A stretch of 64,000 bases of DNA from BD2-11 clade cluster bacterium bin43 (GTDB taxonomy: Bacteria > Gemmatimonadota > Gemmatimonadetes > Longimicrobiales > Gaopeijiaceae). A model generated the notes under the pieces. The model did not search any database and was not told the DNA's origin. It worked only from the letters and a program-made list of their open reading frames with translations. Each line of letters begins with the position of its first letter. Within the stretch, counting starts at the first letter, position 1. Location: NCBI GenBank assembly GCA_002238605.1, contig MPMR01000009.1, forward strand, positions 91,340-155,339, given 5' to 3'. Of this stretch, positions 25,657-34,709 are shown in pieces. A program made the translations under genes and the position numbers.

Positions 25657-28600
25657 ATGGGTAAGTTTCGTCCGTCCGTACCGGCGCTTGCCTGCCTGGC
25701 CGGAGCATTGGCAGTGGTCCTTGCCTCCGGCACACCCGCCGCCGCCCAAACGGGGAATCTCGTCGGCCAGGTAGTCAACGCCGCAACCCTCCAACCCCTT
25801 GCCGGAGTCCAGGTCTACGTTTCGGGTCTCGACCTGGGCACCGCCACCAGCCAGAACGGGCGCTACATCCTGAGCGTCCCGGCCGGAAGCCACGAGGTCA
25901 CCTTCGAAAGCCTCGGCTACGGCACCGAAACCCGCACCGTCACCATCACCGCCGACCAGGCGACCGAGATCGAGGTTGCCCTGCGCGAGGAGGCGCTCGC
26001 GCTCGACGAGATCGTGGTCACCGGCACGGCGGGAGGCACGCAGCGACGGGCGATCGGCAACGTGGTGGAGACGGTGGACGCGGCCGCCATCCTCGAGGTC
26101 GCCCCGGTCACCAACGTCCAGACCCTCCTGGCCCAGCGCACCGCCGGAATGATCATGCTGCCGTCCGCGGGCCAAGTCGGCACCGGGTCGCCCATCCGCA
26201 TCCGCGGCACCACCAGCATGTCGCTCGGCAACGATCCCATCGTCTACATCGACGGCATCCGCATGGACTCGAACCCGCGCGGCGGGCCCGGCGTGCGCGG
26301 CGGAGCCCGGGTGAGTCGCCTCAACGACCTGAGCGCCGAGGACATCGAGAGCATCGAGATCATCAAGGGGCCGTCCGCAGCTACCCTCTACGGAACCGAA
26401 GCCTCCAACGGCGTGATCCAGATCATCACCAAGCGCGGAGCGGTGGGCGCCCCGCAGTTCGACATCAGCGTGCGCAGCGGGGCCAACTGGCTCCAGAACC
26501 CGGCGGCGCGCGCAGGCGGGGATCCGACCTCCTGCTACAACAACCCGGCATCGCTGGATGCCCTGGCGTGCGCCAATGGTCTCCAGTGGCGCCGAAACGC
26601 CGGCACGGGGCAGCTCGAGGGCTTCAACCTGGTCCAGCAGGAGATCGACGCGGGGCGGCCGCCCATCTTCCGCACCGGCCTCCAGCAGGGCTACAACCTG
26701 GGCCTGAGGGGAGGCACCGAGGACGTGCGCTATTACACGTCGCTCTCCTGGGACGACGACGAGGGCATCGTCGGCTACGACTACGCCACCCGTCTCAACG
26801 CCCGGGTCAACCTGGATCTGGTGCTTTCCGACGATGTGTCGCTCAAGACCAGCACCGGCTACATGCAGAACCGGGTCCGGCTCGCCCAGAACCGCGGCGG
26901 CTTCGGCGCGGAGCCCTTCAGCGGCATCATCTGGGGCTTCCCGAGCACCATCGAAACGCCCCAGCGCGGCTTCATGGTGGCGCCGCCGGAGGAGTGGTCG
27001 AAGCACACCACCCGGGCCGACAACGACCGCATCACCACCAGCCTGGAGCTGGGTTACAATCCGGCGGACTGGACCACGCACCGCCTCTCCGTCGGGATGG
27101 ACCGGGGCGAGGCCGTCGACTGGGTGCTCATCCCGCGCCAGCCCGAGGGCCGTTCCCATTTCTGGGGACGACGCGGTCTTGGCGTAAAGGACGTGGCACG
27201 CATCACGAACCGATTCACCACCCTGGACTACAGCGGATCGGCGTTTCTTGACGTGGCCCCCGGGGTCCGGCTGACCAGTTCGGTGGGAGTGCAGTACTAC
27301 CAGCGCCAGACCTCGATCATCGAGGCCGAGGGATCGGAGTTCCCGGCCGTGCCCATCACGACCGTGAGCGGCGGCGCCGACCGTGACAGCGGCGAGAACT
27401 TCACCGAGAACATCACGCTGGGCGCCTACCTCCAGCAGCAGCTGGACTGGAACAACCGCGTCTTCCTGACGGCGGCCGTGCGCGGCGACGACAACAGCGC
27501 CTTCGGGGCCGACTTCGACGCCGCCGTCTACCCCAAGTTCAGCGCCACCTGGGTCGTGAGCGAGGAGGATTTCTTCGACGTGGGGTGGATCGAACAGCTG
27601 CGGCTGCGCTCGGCCTGGGGTGCCGCCGGACAGCAGCCCGGCACCTTCGACGCGGCGCGCCTCTACGTCCCGGGCGTCGGCTTCGGCGACCAGCCCGGCC
27701 TTCTCCCCGGCTCTTTCGGCAACCCGCAGCTAAAGCCGGAGCGCGGCGAGGAGCTGGAATACGGCTTCGACCTGAGCCTGCTGGGCGGACGGCTGGAACT
27801 CATCTTCAGCCGCTACGACCGCACCATCAAGGACGCCATCGTCCAGCGCCCGGTCCCCACCTCTACCGGCTTCTCCGGGAGCCAGATCGTGAACCTGGCC
27901 GAGGTGAAGGCCTGGGGGAACGAGCTCGGCATCGACTTCAGAGCCGTCGAATCCTCGGTCTTCAACTGGGACATCAGCGGCCAGTTCGCCACCATGAACA
28001 ACGAGATCCAGGATCTCGGCGGGCTCTCCTTCGTGCCGGCCGGCGGCCAGCAGTCCCACTACGAGGGCTACTCCATCGGCGCCTTCTTCGCCAAGCGGGT
28101 GCTCTCCGCGCAGATCGACGCCGGCGGCTTCGTGACTTCGGCGATGTGCGACGGCGGAACCGGCGTCGGAGGCATCGACTCGGGCGGCGCGGGGGTGGAC
28201 TGTGGCGGCGCGCCCGACGTGCACTGGGCCCCGTCGACGCCCACCTGGCAGGTCGGCATCACCAACACCATCAGCATCAACAACCTGCGTCTCTACGCGC
28301 GTGTCGAAGGCAACGGCGGCCACTGGAACTTCAATTCCGAGCTGCGGGCCGCCCACAACATCGGCGTGACCGAGGCCGTGATCTGCCGCTGCATTCCCGA
28401 GGTACAGGCCAGGCGCCAGTACGAGAACAACACCATGGGCTTCCACGAGGGCGGATATCTGCGCCTTCGCGAGGTCGGGGCGAGCCACACCATCCCCGGG
28501 GACCTGCTCACCCACATAGGAGCTTCCCGCGGTGTCATCAGCGTGTCCGCGCGCAACATGGCGATGCTCTGGACCAAGGCCCACGGATGGGGCACCTGGC

Positions 28601-28749
28601 GCGACGGCCGGGTGATGCCTCCGGCGGGATTCGGAGGAAGATGGTCCTGGGATGCGGAGCTCCGCAGCACCGGCAACATCCGCGCGGATCAGCAGACCGT
28701 CATGCCGCCGTTCGCCAGCTTCACGGCGAACGTGCGCCTGAGCTTCTGA
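25657..28749 (+). CDS. SusC/RagA-family TonB-dependent outer-membrane transporter (second copy)
   Basis: This is a second full-length SusC-type channel of 1030 residues. A signal peptide ends near AAAQTG. It is followed by a carboxypeptidase-regulatory-like domain (LVGQVVNAATLQPLAGVQV), a plug with IVYIDGIRMD, IESIEIIKGPSAATLYGTEA and GVIQIITKRG, and a barrel ending in ANVRLSF. It is clearly paralogous to the copy at 19.2 kb (shared WVVSEE/WVLSEE and ARNMAML/ARNLAVL segments) but diverged. ATG 25657 has AGAGGA six bases upstream, which can fold as CTCC-AGA-GGAG. Its susD and an amidohydrolase follow. Confidence 0.93.
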   Translation: MGKFRPSVPALACLAGALAVVLASGTPAAAQTGNLVGQVVNAATLQPLAGVQVYVSGLDLGTATSQNGRYILSVPAGSHEVTFESLGYGTETRTVTITADQATEIEVALREEALALDEIVVTGTAGGTQRRAIGNVVETVDAAAILEVAPVTNVQTLLAQRTAGMIMLPSAGQVGTGSPIRIRGTTSMSLGNDPIVYIDGIRMDSNPRGGPGVRGGARVSRLNDLSAEDIESIEIIKGPSAATLYGTEASNGVIQIITKRGAVGAPQFDISVRSGANWLQNPAARAGGDPTSCYNNPASLDALACANGLQWRRNAGTGQLEGFNLVQQEIDAGRPPIFRTGLQQGYNLGLRGGTEDVRYYTSLSWDDDEGIVGYDYATRLNARVNLDLVLSDDVSLKTSTGYMQNRVRLAQNRGGFGAEPFSGIIWGFPSTIETPQRGFMVAPPEEWSKHTTRADNDRITTSLELGYNPADWTTHRLSVGMDRGEAVDWVLIPRQPEGRSHFWGRRGLGVKDVARITNRFTTLDYSGSAFLDVAPGVRLTSSVGVQYYQRQTSIIEAEGSEFPAVPITTVSGGADRDSGENFTENITLGAYLQQQLDWNNRVFLTAAVRGDDNSAFGADFDAAVYPKFSATWVVSEEDFFDVGWIEQLRLRSAWGAAGQQPGTFDAARLYVPGVGFGDQPGLLPGSFGNPQLKPERGEELEYGFDLSLLGGRLELIFSRYDRTIKDAIVQRPVPTSTGFSGSQIVNLAEVKAWGNELGIDFRAVESSVFNWDISGQFATMNNEIQDLGGLSFVPAGGQQSHYEGYSIGAFFAKRVLSAQIDAGGFVTSAMCDGGTGVGGIDSGGAGVDCGGAPDVHWAPSTPTWQVGITNTISINNLRLYARVEGNGGHWNFNSELRAAHNIGVTEAVICRCIPEVQARRQYENNTMGFHEGGYLRLREVGASHTIPGDLLTHIGASRGVISVSARNMAMLWTKAHGWGTWRDGRVMPPAGFGGRWSWDAELRSTGNIRADQQTVMPPFASFTANVRLSF

Positions 28750-28761
28750 GGAGGTGGAACG

Positions 28762-30099
28762 ATGATCGACCTTCGAAGCAGCGAATCCAATCCGCAGGGG
28801 CACGAGGTGAGGCAAATGAGACGGTACAGCGAATACGTCGGACGACGGCGCCGGGCTCGCCGGCAGGGAAGGGGTTCCCGCGCGATCGCGATCCTGAGCG
28901 GCATTCTGCTCGCGGGCACGGTTGCCTGTGAGTCCCTTCTGGAGGTGGAGATCCCCGGGCAGGTCGAGGACGCGGCGCTCGACGATCCCGCGCTGGCCGG
29001 CACCATGATGGTCAGCGCCCTGGGCGAGTTCGAGTGCGCCCTCAACACCCTGGTCCCCACCAACGCCTTTCTCACGGGCGAGTTCATCGCCTCCAACTTC
29101 TTCCTGAGCTCCAACGTCTGGGGCTGGCGCGGGGAGACCGAAATCCGGGCCACCTCGGGCGCCTGCTCGACCTCCCGGGCGGCCACCAACTACGGCTACT
29201 ACACGCCCTTCCAGCGGGCGCGCTTCCTGGCGGAGGACGCCGTGCGCCGCATCACCGAATTCAGCGACGCGGACGTTCCCGACAAGTCCAACGTGCTGGG
29301 CACGCTGAACGCGTACGCGGGCTACAGCCTGGTGCACCTGGGCGAGAACTATTGCGAGATGGCGCTCGACAATGGACCGCTCATGCAGCCGCGCGAGGTG
29401 CTGGCGCTCGCCGCGGAGCGTTTCACCACCGCGATCAGCCAGGCCTCGGATCCGTCGATCGTCAACATGGCCCGCGTGGGGCGGGCGCGCGTAAACCTGG
29501 ATCTGGGGAATCTGTCGGAAGCCGCCGCGGACGCGGAGCAGGTCCCCGAGGGGTTCGTGCGCAACGCCGAGTACTCCACGGCGCAGATTCGGCGCGAGAA
29601 CTCGACCTACAACCGCACCGAAACCGACTACCTGTCGGTGGGCGTCGCCTGGCGCAACCTGGAGGTCGCGGGTATGCCCGATCCGCGCGTGCCGGTGGTG
29701 AACACCGGGCGCAAGGGCCAGGACGGCGAAACCGACCAGTGGGACCAGCTCAAGTACACGGCGCGCGACCATCCCATCCCCATCGCATCATGGCGCGAGG
29801 CGCAGTTCATCATCGCCGAGGCGCGCATGGGACAGGCCGCACTCGACGCGCTCAACCGGGTGCGCGACGTCTACGGGATTCCACATCTGCAGATGAGCGA
29901 GGTCGACGACATGCTGGAGACCATCCTGGAGGAGCGGAAGCGCACCTTCTTCCTCGAGGGCCACTGGCACAGCGACATGATCCGCCACAACATCCAGTTC
30001 CCGCAGGGAGTGAACCACAAGGGCAACAGCTTCCAGCCCTACAGCTGCATGCCGCTGCCCGACATCGAGGTGAACAACAACGTCAACATCTCGGGCTAG
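28762..30099 (+). CDS. RagB/SusD-family nutrient-binding lipoprotein (second copy)
   Basis: This is the 445-residue SusD partner of the preceding SusC. It has a long basic n-region, a lipobox (LLAGTVACES, Cys near 54), then a SusD-type helical body with LLEVEIPGQVED, PFQRARFLAEDAVRRI, REAQFIIAEARMG and ILEERKRTFFLEGHWHSDMIRH. The first copy reads LLQVELPGNLTED at the same place, which shows common origin. A GAGGAGG ribosome site precedes the ATG. It lies 12 bases after susC and 28 before the amidohydrolase. Confidence 0.9.
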   Translation: MIDLRSSESNPQGHEVRQMRRYSEYVGRRRRARRQGRGSRAIAILSGILLAGTVACESLLEVEIPGQVEDAALDDPALAGTMMVSALGEFECALNTLVPTNAFLTGEFIASNFFLSSNVWGWRGETEIRATSGACSTSRAATNYGYYTPFQRARFLAEDAVRRITEFSDADVPDKSNVLGTLNAYAGYSLVHLGENYCEMALDNGPLMQPREVLALAAERFTTAISQASDPSIVNMARVGRARVNLDLGNLSEAAADAEQVPEGFVRNAEYSTAQIRRENSTYNRTETDYLSVGVAWRNLEVAGMPDPRVPVVNTGRKGQDGETDQWDQLKYTARDHPIPIASWREAQFIIAEARMGQAALDALNRVRDVYGIPHLQMSEVDDMLETILEERKRTFFLEGHWHSDMIRHNIQFPQGVNHKGNSFQPYSCMPLPDIEVNNNVNISG

Positions 30100-30127
30100 G
30101 TCGAAACAGTCTTCAGGAGCACGCATC

Positions 30128-31681
30128 ATGATCGAGTTCAGGGCCCGTCGCATCACAGCAGGCCGCGCGAGACGCACGCGCGCCAGCCGATCCCAGTGCT
30201 GTCCAGCCCCGGCGCGCTTCAGGGTCGCCGCGGGTCGCGCGCTCGCGGCCCTCGCCGTCCTCGTCTTCGCGGCATGCTCGCCGGCGGGCGAAGCGGGGGC
30301 GCCCGCATCTTCGGGTGTGACGGTCGTCTGGGGGGGCGGCCTGTTCGACGGGACCGGGGACGACGTGGTGCCCAACCCGGGGATCGTGATGGCGGAGGGG
30401 CGCTTCGGGGCCGTGGACGCCGTGGCTGCGTCAGAGGCGGTCGCGGCCGGGGCCACCGTGGTGGAGGTCGGCGAGGGGGAGGTCATCCTCCCCGGCCTGC
30501 TCGACCTGCACGCCCACTTCCACCTCGATTTGCTGGGGGAGGGCCGCGTCGACGAGACGACCGTCTACCCCGCGCTCTTCCTGGCCAACGGGGTGACCAG
30601 CACCTTCCCGAACGGGGAGGCCAGCCCGCAAAAGATGCGCGCCTTGCAGGAGCGCCTGCGTTCGGGCGAGCAGGTGGGCGCCCGGCTCCTCCGATCCGGG
30701 CCCTACTTCGGCACGGCGCGGGTGGGATGGGACCCCGATTTCACCACCGAGGACATCCATCGCCAGGTGGACGCCCTGGTCGAGGAGGGGGTGGCGGGCC
30801 TGAAGGCCAAGACCATCACGGCCCCGCATCTCGAGGCGCTGATCGAGCGGGCCCATCACCACGGCCTCAGCGTGACCGGCCACCTGGGTTCCGGCTTCCG
30901 GGGCTTGGTCAACCCGCGCGACGCCATCCACATGGGGATCGACCGCATCGAGCACTTCATGGGCGGCGACGCGATGCCGGCGGAGCGCTCCGCCTACGAC
31001 TCGTTCGAGGAGATGACGCCCGACATGCCCGAGTTCGAGCGCATCGTCCAGCTCTACCTGGACGCGGGCGTCAACTACGACGCCACCATGAGCGCGTACG
31101 GATACTCGGGCGGGCGCGACCCCGACATCTTCGAGCCCTTCGCCGACGAGATGAGCTACCTGACCCCGTACGCCCGCGAGCTCATTGAAGAGCGCCTCGC
31201 CGCGGAGCCCAGGCGGGTGAGCGAGCAGTTCGAGCGCATCTACAATGTCAAGCAGCAGCTCGTCAAGCGCTTCTATGACATGGGGGGCGGGCACCTGATC
31301 ACGATGGGAACCGACCACCCCTCCACGGGCGAGTTCTTCTCCCCCTTCTCGGTGCACCGGGAGCTGGCGCTGTTCGTGAAATCCGGGATCCCGGAGGCGG
31401 CAGTGCTAAGGTTCGCGACCATCAACGCGGCCACGGCCCTGCGCCTGGAGGACGACCTGGGCACCATCGAAGCGGGCAAGATCGCCGACCTGGTCATCCT
31501 GGAAGGAGACCCGCTGGAGGACATCCGCAACACCCGCAACGTGCGCATGGTGTTCAAGGGCGGGGTGGCCTACGATCCGGTCGAGCTGCTCGAGTCCTCG
31601 AAGGGCCGGATCGGTCCCCGCGGGCCGGAGGACCTGCCGGACTTCGCCGCCGTGGAGGTGCCGCCGCCGGGAGGGGAGTGA
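30128..31681 (+). CDS. exported amidohydrolase lipoprotein in the second SusCD operon
   Basis: This 517-residue protein is probably a periplasmic metal-dependent amidohydrolase. It has an Arg-rich n-region and lipobox (LVFAACSP, Cys near 51), then the barrel with LLDLHAHFH (metal HxH), AGLKAKTI (candidate bridging Lys), VTGHLGSG and RIEHFMGG (His ligands), MGTDHPSTG (catalytic Asp) and a closing KIADLVILEGDPLEDI. Its place behind susC-susD suggests that it acts on what the transporter brings in. Its substrate cannot be read from the sequence. Confidence 0.85.
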   Translation: MIEFRARRITAGRARRTRASRSQCCPAPARFRVAAGRALAALAVLVFAACSPAGEAGAPASSGVTVVWGGGLFDGTGDDVVPNPGIVMAEGRFGAVDAVAASEAVAAGATVVEVGEGEVILPGLLDLHAHFHLDLLGEGRVDETTVYPALFLANGVTSTFPNGEASPQKMRALQERLRSGEQVGARLLRSGPYFGTARVGWDPDFTTEDIHRQVDALVEEGVAGLKAKTITAPHLEALIERAHHHGLSVTGHLGSGFRGLVNPRDAIHMGIDRIEHFMGGDAMPAERSAYDSFEEMTPDMPEFERIVQLYLDAGVNYDATMSAYGYSGGRDPDIFEPFADEMSYLTPYARELIEERLAAEPRRVSEQFERIYNVKQQLVKRFYDMGGGHLITMGTDHPSTGEFFSPFSVHRELALFVKSGIPEAAVLRFATINAATALRLEDDLGTIEAGKIADLVILEGDPLEDIRNTRNVRMVFKGGVAYDPVELLESSKGRIGPRGPEDLPDFAAVEVPPPGGE

Positions 31682-31685
31682 GCAA

Positions 31686-31730
31686 ACCCACTACCGGTAG
31701 CAGGCTACCCCCTACCGGTAGTGGGTCTGT
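31686..31730. terminator. strong inverted-repeat terminator, probably bidirectional
   Basis: ACCCACTACCGGTAG (31686-31700) and its exact complement CTACCGGTAGTGGGT (31712-31726) form a perfect 15-bp stem with an 11-base loop, followed by CTGTTGTTG. Each arm contains the palindrome CTACCGGTAG, and GGTAG-CAGG-CTACC gives a nested alternative. It lies between the convergent amidohydrolase and DUF3500 genes. Confidence 0.8.
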
Positions 31731-31797
31731 TGTTGACGGCGCAGGCTGTGCCCGCCGCGCGGTTTTCCGTCTGTGTGCGCTCGAGATCCGGCTCCCG

Positions 31798-32877
31798 TTA
31801 CCGGTGCGGATGATCGTGCGGCGCCTCGTGATTGTGATGCGGGGCCTGCTCGTAGTGCGCCCGCAGCACGTCTCCACCGAAGTCGTCCCGCAGATCGCGC
31901 CACACCGAGTGCACGTGGTTGGCGTCGTTCTGGGTGTTGTCGTACTCGATGAGGAATTCGGGCGAGTGGACGCGGTAGTAGTGGCCTTCGCCCGCTTCGG
32001 TCGGGCCCGCCCACGCGAAGTAGAGCTCGTCGTCGGATCCGGCGGCGATGCGCTCCATCCAGCGGTGCGCGGATTCATCGTCCATGTTGTGCACGTACTC
32101 GCCGATAAGCCGGTCGAGCTGGCCCCGCTGGGCCTCGTCCAGCGCCGAGGCCCGGATCCCCTCGTACGCAAGATCCACGGTGCGCTCGGCGCCGGTGATG
32201 ATGTCGTCGTAGGCCTCGCTGGCGATGACCGCCGATCCGCGCTGGCTCGATGAGAGCATCGTCACCAGCTCGCGGGCCAGATCTTCCTCGGAGGCCAGCA
32301 CGCGCAACCCGGCCTTGGGGCCCGAGGGCACGATGTGCGGGTTGCTTCCCATGAATGCGGGACCCGTGATGAGGTTGTCATCCCCCGCGGACGAAAAACT
32401 CATCGAGATATGGTGCCCCTCGAAGCGCCAGGCCCACGCGCCGTCCGCGGCTGGTGATCCGAAGATGGCGAAGTAGTAGTCCTCCGGATCGCGTCGCTCC
32501 TCGCGTCCCTCCATGATCCCGAGAACGCGTTCGAGTTCGATGATGCCGTTGGCCTTGAGATACCCCTGGGAACTCAGCGCCGACTTCAGCAGTTGATGGG
32601 CGGCCGTGCGCTGTGCGAGCGTCATCGCCTTCAGCGGAAGCCCGTTGCGCTCTCTCGGGACGAAGTGCCAGTTGAACTGCTCCGCGTCGCCGAGCGGGAA
32701 CATGGCGCGGTCGCGGCTCTCGGCGTCGAGGGTGGCGACGAAGCTGGAGGCGGCGCTCGCGACCTCGTCGGTGGTGCTGGATACACCGGCCAGCACCACT
32801 CCGCCCAGCGCCGACGTCGCGGCGAGGATGAGCACCGGAAGCGCGAAGGCGCGCCAGGATATGGTCGGATTCTTCAT
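31798..32877 (-). CDS. DUF3500 family exported protein with His-rich tail
   Basis: This 359-residue protein begins with a membrane or signal segment (ALPVLILAATSALGGVVLAG) and continues with a DUF3500 body: FNWHFVPRERNGLPLKAMT, QLLKSALSSQGYLKANGII, YYFAIFGSP, WAWRFEGHHISMSFS and a final HVHSVWRDLRDDFGGDVLRAHY. DUF3500 has no assigned reaction. The C-terminus is unusually rich in His (HHNHEAPHDHPHR), a possible metal-binding tail. ATG 32877 was chosen over an earlier start because AGGAG precedes it and it begins a normal signal sequence. It is divergent from fdhD. Confidence 0.82.
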   Translation of the reverse strand: MKNPTISWRAFALPVLILAATSALGGVVLAGVSSTTDEVASAASSFVATLDAESRDRAMFPLGDAEQFNWHFVPRERNGLPLKAMTLAQRTAAHQLLKSALSSQGYLKANGIIELERVLGIMEGREERRDPEDYYFAIFGSPAADGAWAWRFEGHHISMSFSSAGDDNLITGPAFMGSNPHIVPSGPKAGLRVLASEEDLARELVTMLSSSQRGSAVIASEAYDDIITGAERTVDLAYEGIRASALDEAQRGQLDRLIGEYVHNMDDESAHRWMERIAAGSDDELYFAWAGPTEAGEGHYYRVHSPEFLIEYDNTQNDANHVHSVWRDLRDDFGGDVLRAHYEQAPHHNHEAPHDHPHR

Positions 32878-33089
32878 GATAGGGCTCCTTTCTCGGGGAC
32901 TGCGGGTCTGGATTGTACCTGTCAACTTGCCCGGGATTTCGGGGGTCCCGCAAGTACGGAGCGGCTGACATGCATCGGGCTCCTTGGCGAGGTTTTCGGC
33001 GCCGGAGGCCCTGCGGCTCGAGACCCGTGCTCGGCACCGGTCGTGGCTGGCTGCTTGACCGTCCCCGCCGGATCGGCTGACCTTATTCA

Positions 33090-33938
33090 ATGATCATTCC
33101 GCGCCGCCGCATCAACCGCCTCCGGGTCACGCGCCTGCACGAGGGGAGCCGGAGTACGCGCCAGGACGTCGTGGCCGTCGAGGAGCCCCTCGAGATCCGT
33201 GTGCGCTTTGCGGATGGGGACGCGTGGCGGACGCGCAGCGTTTCGGTCACGATGCGCACGCCCGGCGACGATTTCGAGCTCGCGGCCGGATTCCTGTTCG
33301 CCGAGGGGCTGTTGTCCGATCGGCGCGACATCCAGGACATCAGCTACTGCTCGGGCGACGAGCAGCAGGAGTACAACCTGCTCGAGGTGCGCCTGACACC
33401 GTCCGCCTCCTTCGATGCGGGCCTGCTGAACCGCAACTTCTACATGACCTCCAGCTGCGGCGTGTGCGGGAAGGCGTCGCTCGACGCCATCGAGGTGCAG
33501 GGATGCAGCCCCATCGCCGACGGGACCCTGACGGTGCCGTCGGAGGTGCTGACGGGACTGCCGGATGCGCTGCGGGCCGCACAGCCCGTCTTCGAGAAGA
33601 CCGGGGGCATCCATGCGAGCGCGCTGTTCGACGTGGAGGGGCGGCTTCTCGGGCTGCGCGAGGACGTGGGGCGGCACAACGCGCTGGACAAGCTGATCGG
33701 GCGCGAATTCCTGGCTGGACGGCTGCCCCTGGCCGACCGCATCGTGCTGGTGAGCGGCCGGACTTCCTTCGAGCTCCTGCAGAAGGCCACCATGGCCGGC
33801 GTGCCGGTGGTGGCGGCGGTGGGCGCGCCCTCCTCGCTCGCCGTGGACCTGGCGCGCCGCTTCAACGTCACCCTGGTGGGGTTCACGCGCGCGACCGGCT
33901 TCAACGTGTACGCGGGGCGCGCCCGGGTGCGGACCTGA
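33090..33938 (+). CDS. fdhD: formate dehydrogenase accessory sulfurtransferase FdhD
   Basis: FdhD carries sulfur from the cysteine desulfurase IscS to the molybdenum cofactor of formate dehydrogenases. This 282-residue protein shows VEEPLEIRV, TPGDDFELAAGFLFAEGLL, the sulfur-carrying SSCGVCGK (CxxC), GGIHASALFD and REDVGRHNALDKLIG, all typical. No ribosome site is obvious before the ATG. mobA follows, so the pair serves a molybdenum enzyme that is not in this window. Confidence 0.95.
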   Translation: MIIPRRRINRLRVTRLHEGSRSTRQDVVAVEEPLEIRVRFADGDAWRTRSVSVTMRTPGDDFELAAGFLFAEGLLSDRRDIQDISYCSGDEQQEYNLLEVRLTPSASFDAGLLNRNFYMTSSCGVCGKASLDAIEVQGCSPIADGTLTVPSEVLTGLPDALRAAQPVFEKTGGIHASALFDVEGRLLGLREDVGRHNALDKLIGREFLAGRLPLADRIVLVSGRTSFELLQKATMAGVPVVAAVGAPSSLAVDLARRFNVTLVGFTRATGFNVYAGRARVRT

Positions 33939-33979
33939 GCCGCCGTGGGCGCGGACAGCGCGCGGGCGGTGGCGCACCT

Positions 33980-34702
33980 TTGGGCGCGGCCGCTCGTCAA
34001 GGGCGTCGGTCGCGCGCCGGCGGGGCATTAAGCGGGGAGGATCGGTCCCGCCCGCGACTCTTCGGGGTGGTGCTGGCGGGGGGGCGGAGCCGCCGCTACG
34101 GCAAACCCAAGGCGCGGGCGCGGCTGGCCGGGCTGACGTTGCTGGAGCGCGCGCTGGCCATCCTGCAGGCCGCCGGTCTGGAGACCGGGGTGATCGCCAA
34201 CCGGGCCGATGATCTGCCGGTCGGCCTAACCCCCGCGGCGGTGCCCGTCCGCCCCGACCTGACGCCCGGCGCCGGCCCCCTTGGCGGGCTGCACGCGGGG
34301 CTCACGTGGGCGCGGGAGCGGGGCGATGCGGGGGTCTTCCTGCTCGGGTGCGACCTGCCCCTGGTGCCGCCCGCCCTGGTGGCGCGCCTTGCCATCGGCT
34401 TCGACGCCGCGCGCCCGGCCGTTCCGGCCAGCCCGGGCCCGCTGGGCATCGAGCCGCTCTGCGCGTGTTATCCCGCCAGCCTGGTGACCGCCGCGGAGCG
34501 GTGGCTGGCGGCGGGCCGGTTCGGCATGGGAAAATTCGTGCGCGCGCACGACCCGGTGGTGGTGGCCCGCGACCAGTTCGCATCCGTTGCAGGCGCGCAG
34601 TGCGCTTTCCTGAACGTGAACACCCCCGCCGACCTGGAGCGCGCGGCCGAGCTTGCAGCTCTTCGACCCGAAGCGCACCGATCCGGGGTGGCGGGCGCGT
34701 GA
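33980..34702 (+). CDS. mobA: molybdenum cofactor guanylyltransferase MobA
   Basis: MobA attaches GMP to molybdopterin to form the bis-MGD cofactor of formate dehydrogenase and similar enzymes. Visible motifs are GVVLAGGRSRRYGKPKA, DLTPGAGPLGGLHAGL, LLGCDLPLVPP and FLNVNTPADLERA. The start is uncertain. No ATG is available; this TTG gives 240 residues, while the GTG at 34067, right at GVVLAGG, gives 211. A GGGGAGG at 34034-34040 fits neither well. It follows fdhD closely and converges with the next gene at a gap of seven bases. Confidence 0.85.
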   Translation: MGAAARQGRRSRAGGALSGEDRSRPRLFGVVLAGGRSRRYGKPKARARLAGLTLLERALAILQAAGLETGVIANRADDLPVGLTPAAVPVRPDLTPGAGPLGGLHAGLTWARERGDAGVFLLGCDLPLVPPALVARLAIGFDAARPAVPASPGPLGIEPLCACYPASLVTAAERWLAAGRFGMGKFVRAHDPVVVARDQFASVAGAQCAFLNVNTPADLERAAELAALRPEAHRSGVAGA

Positions 34703-34709
34703 CCCACGG

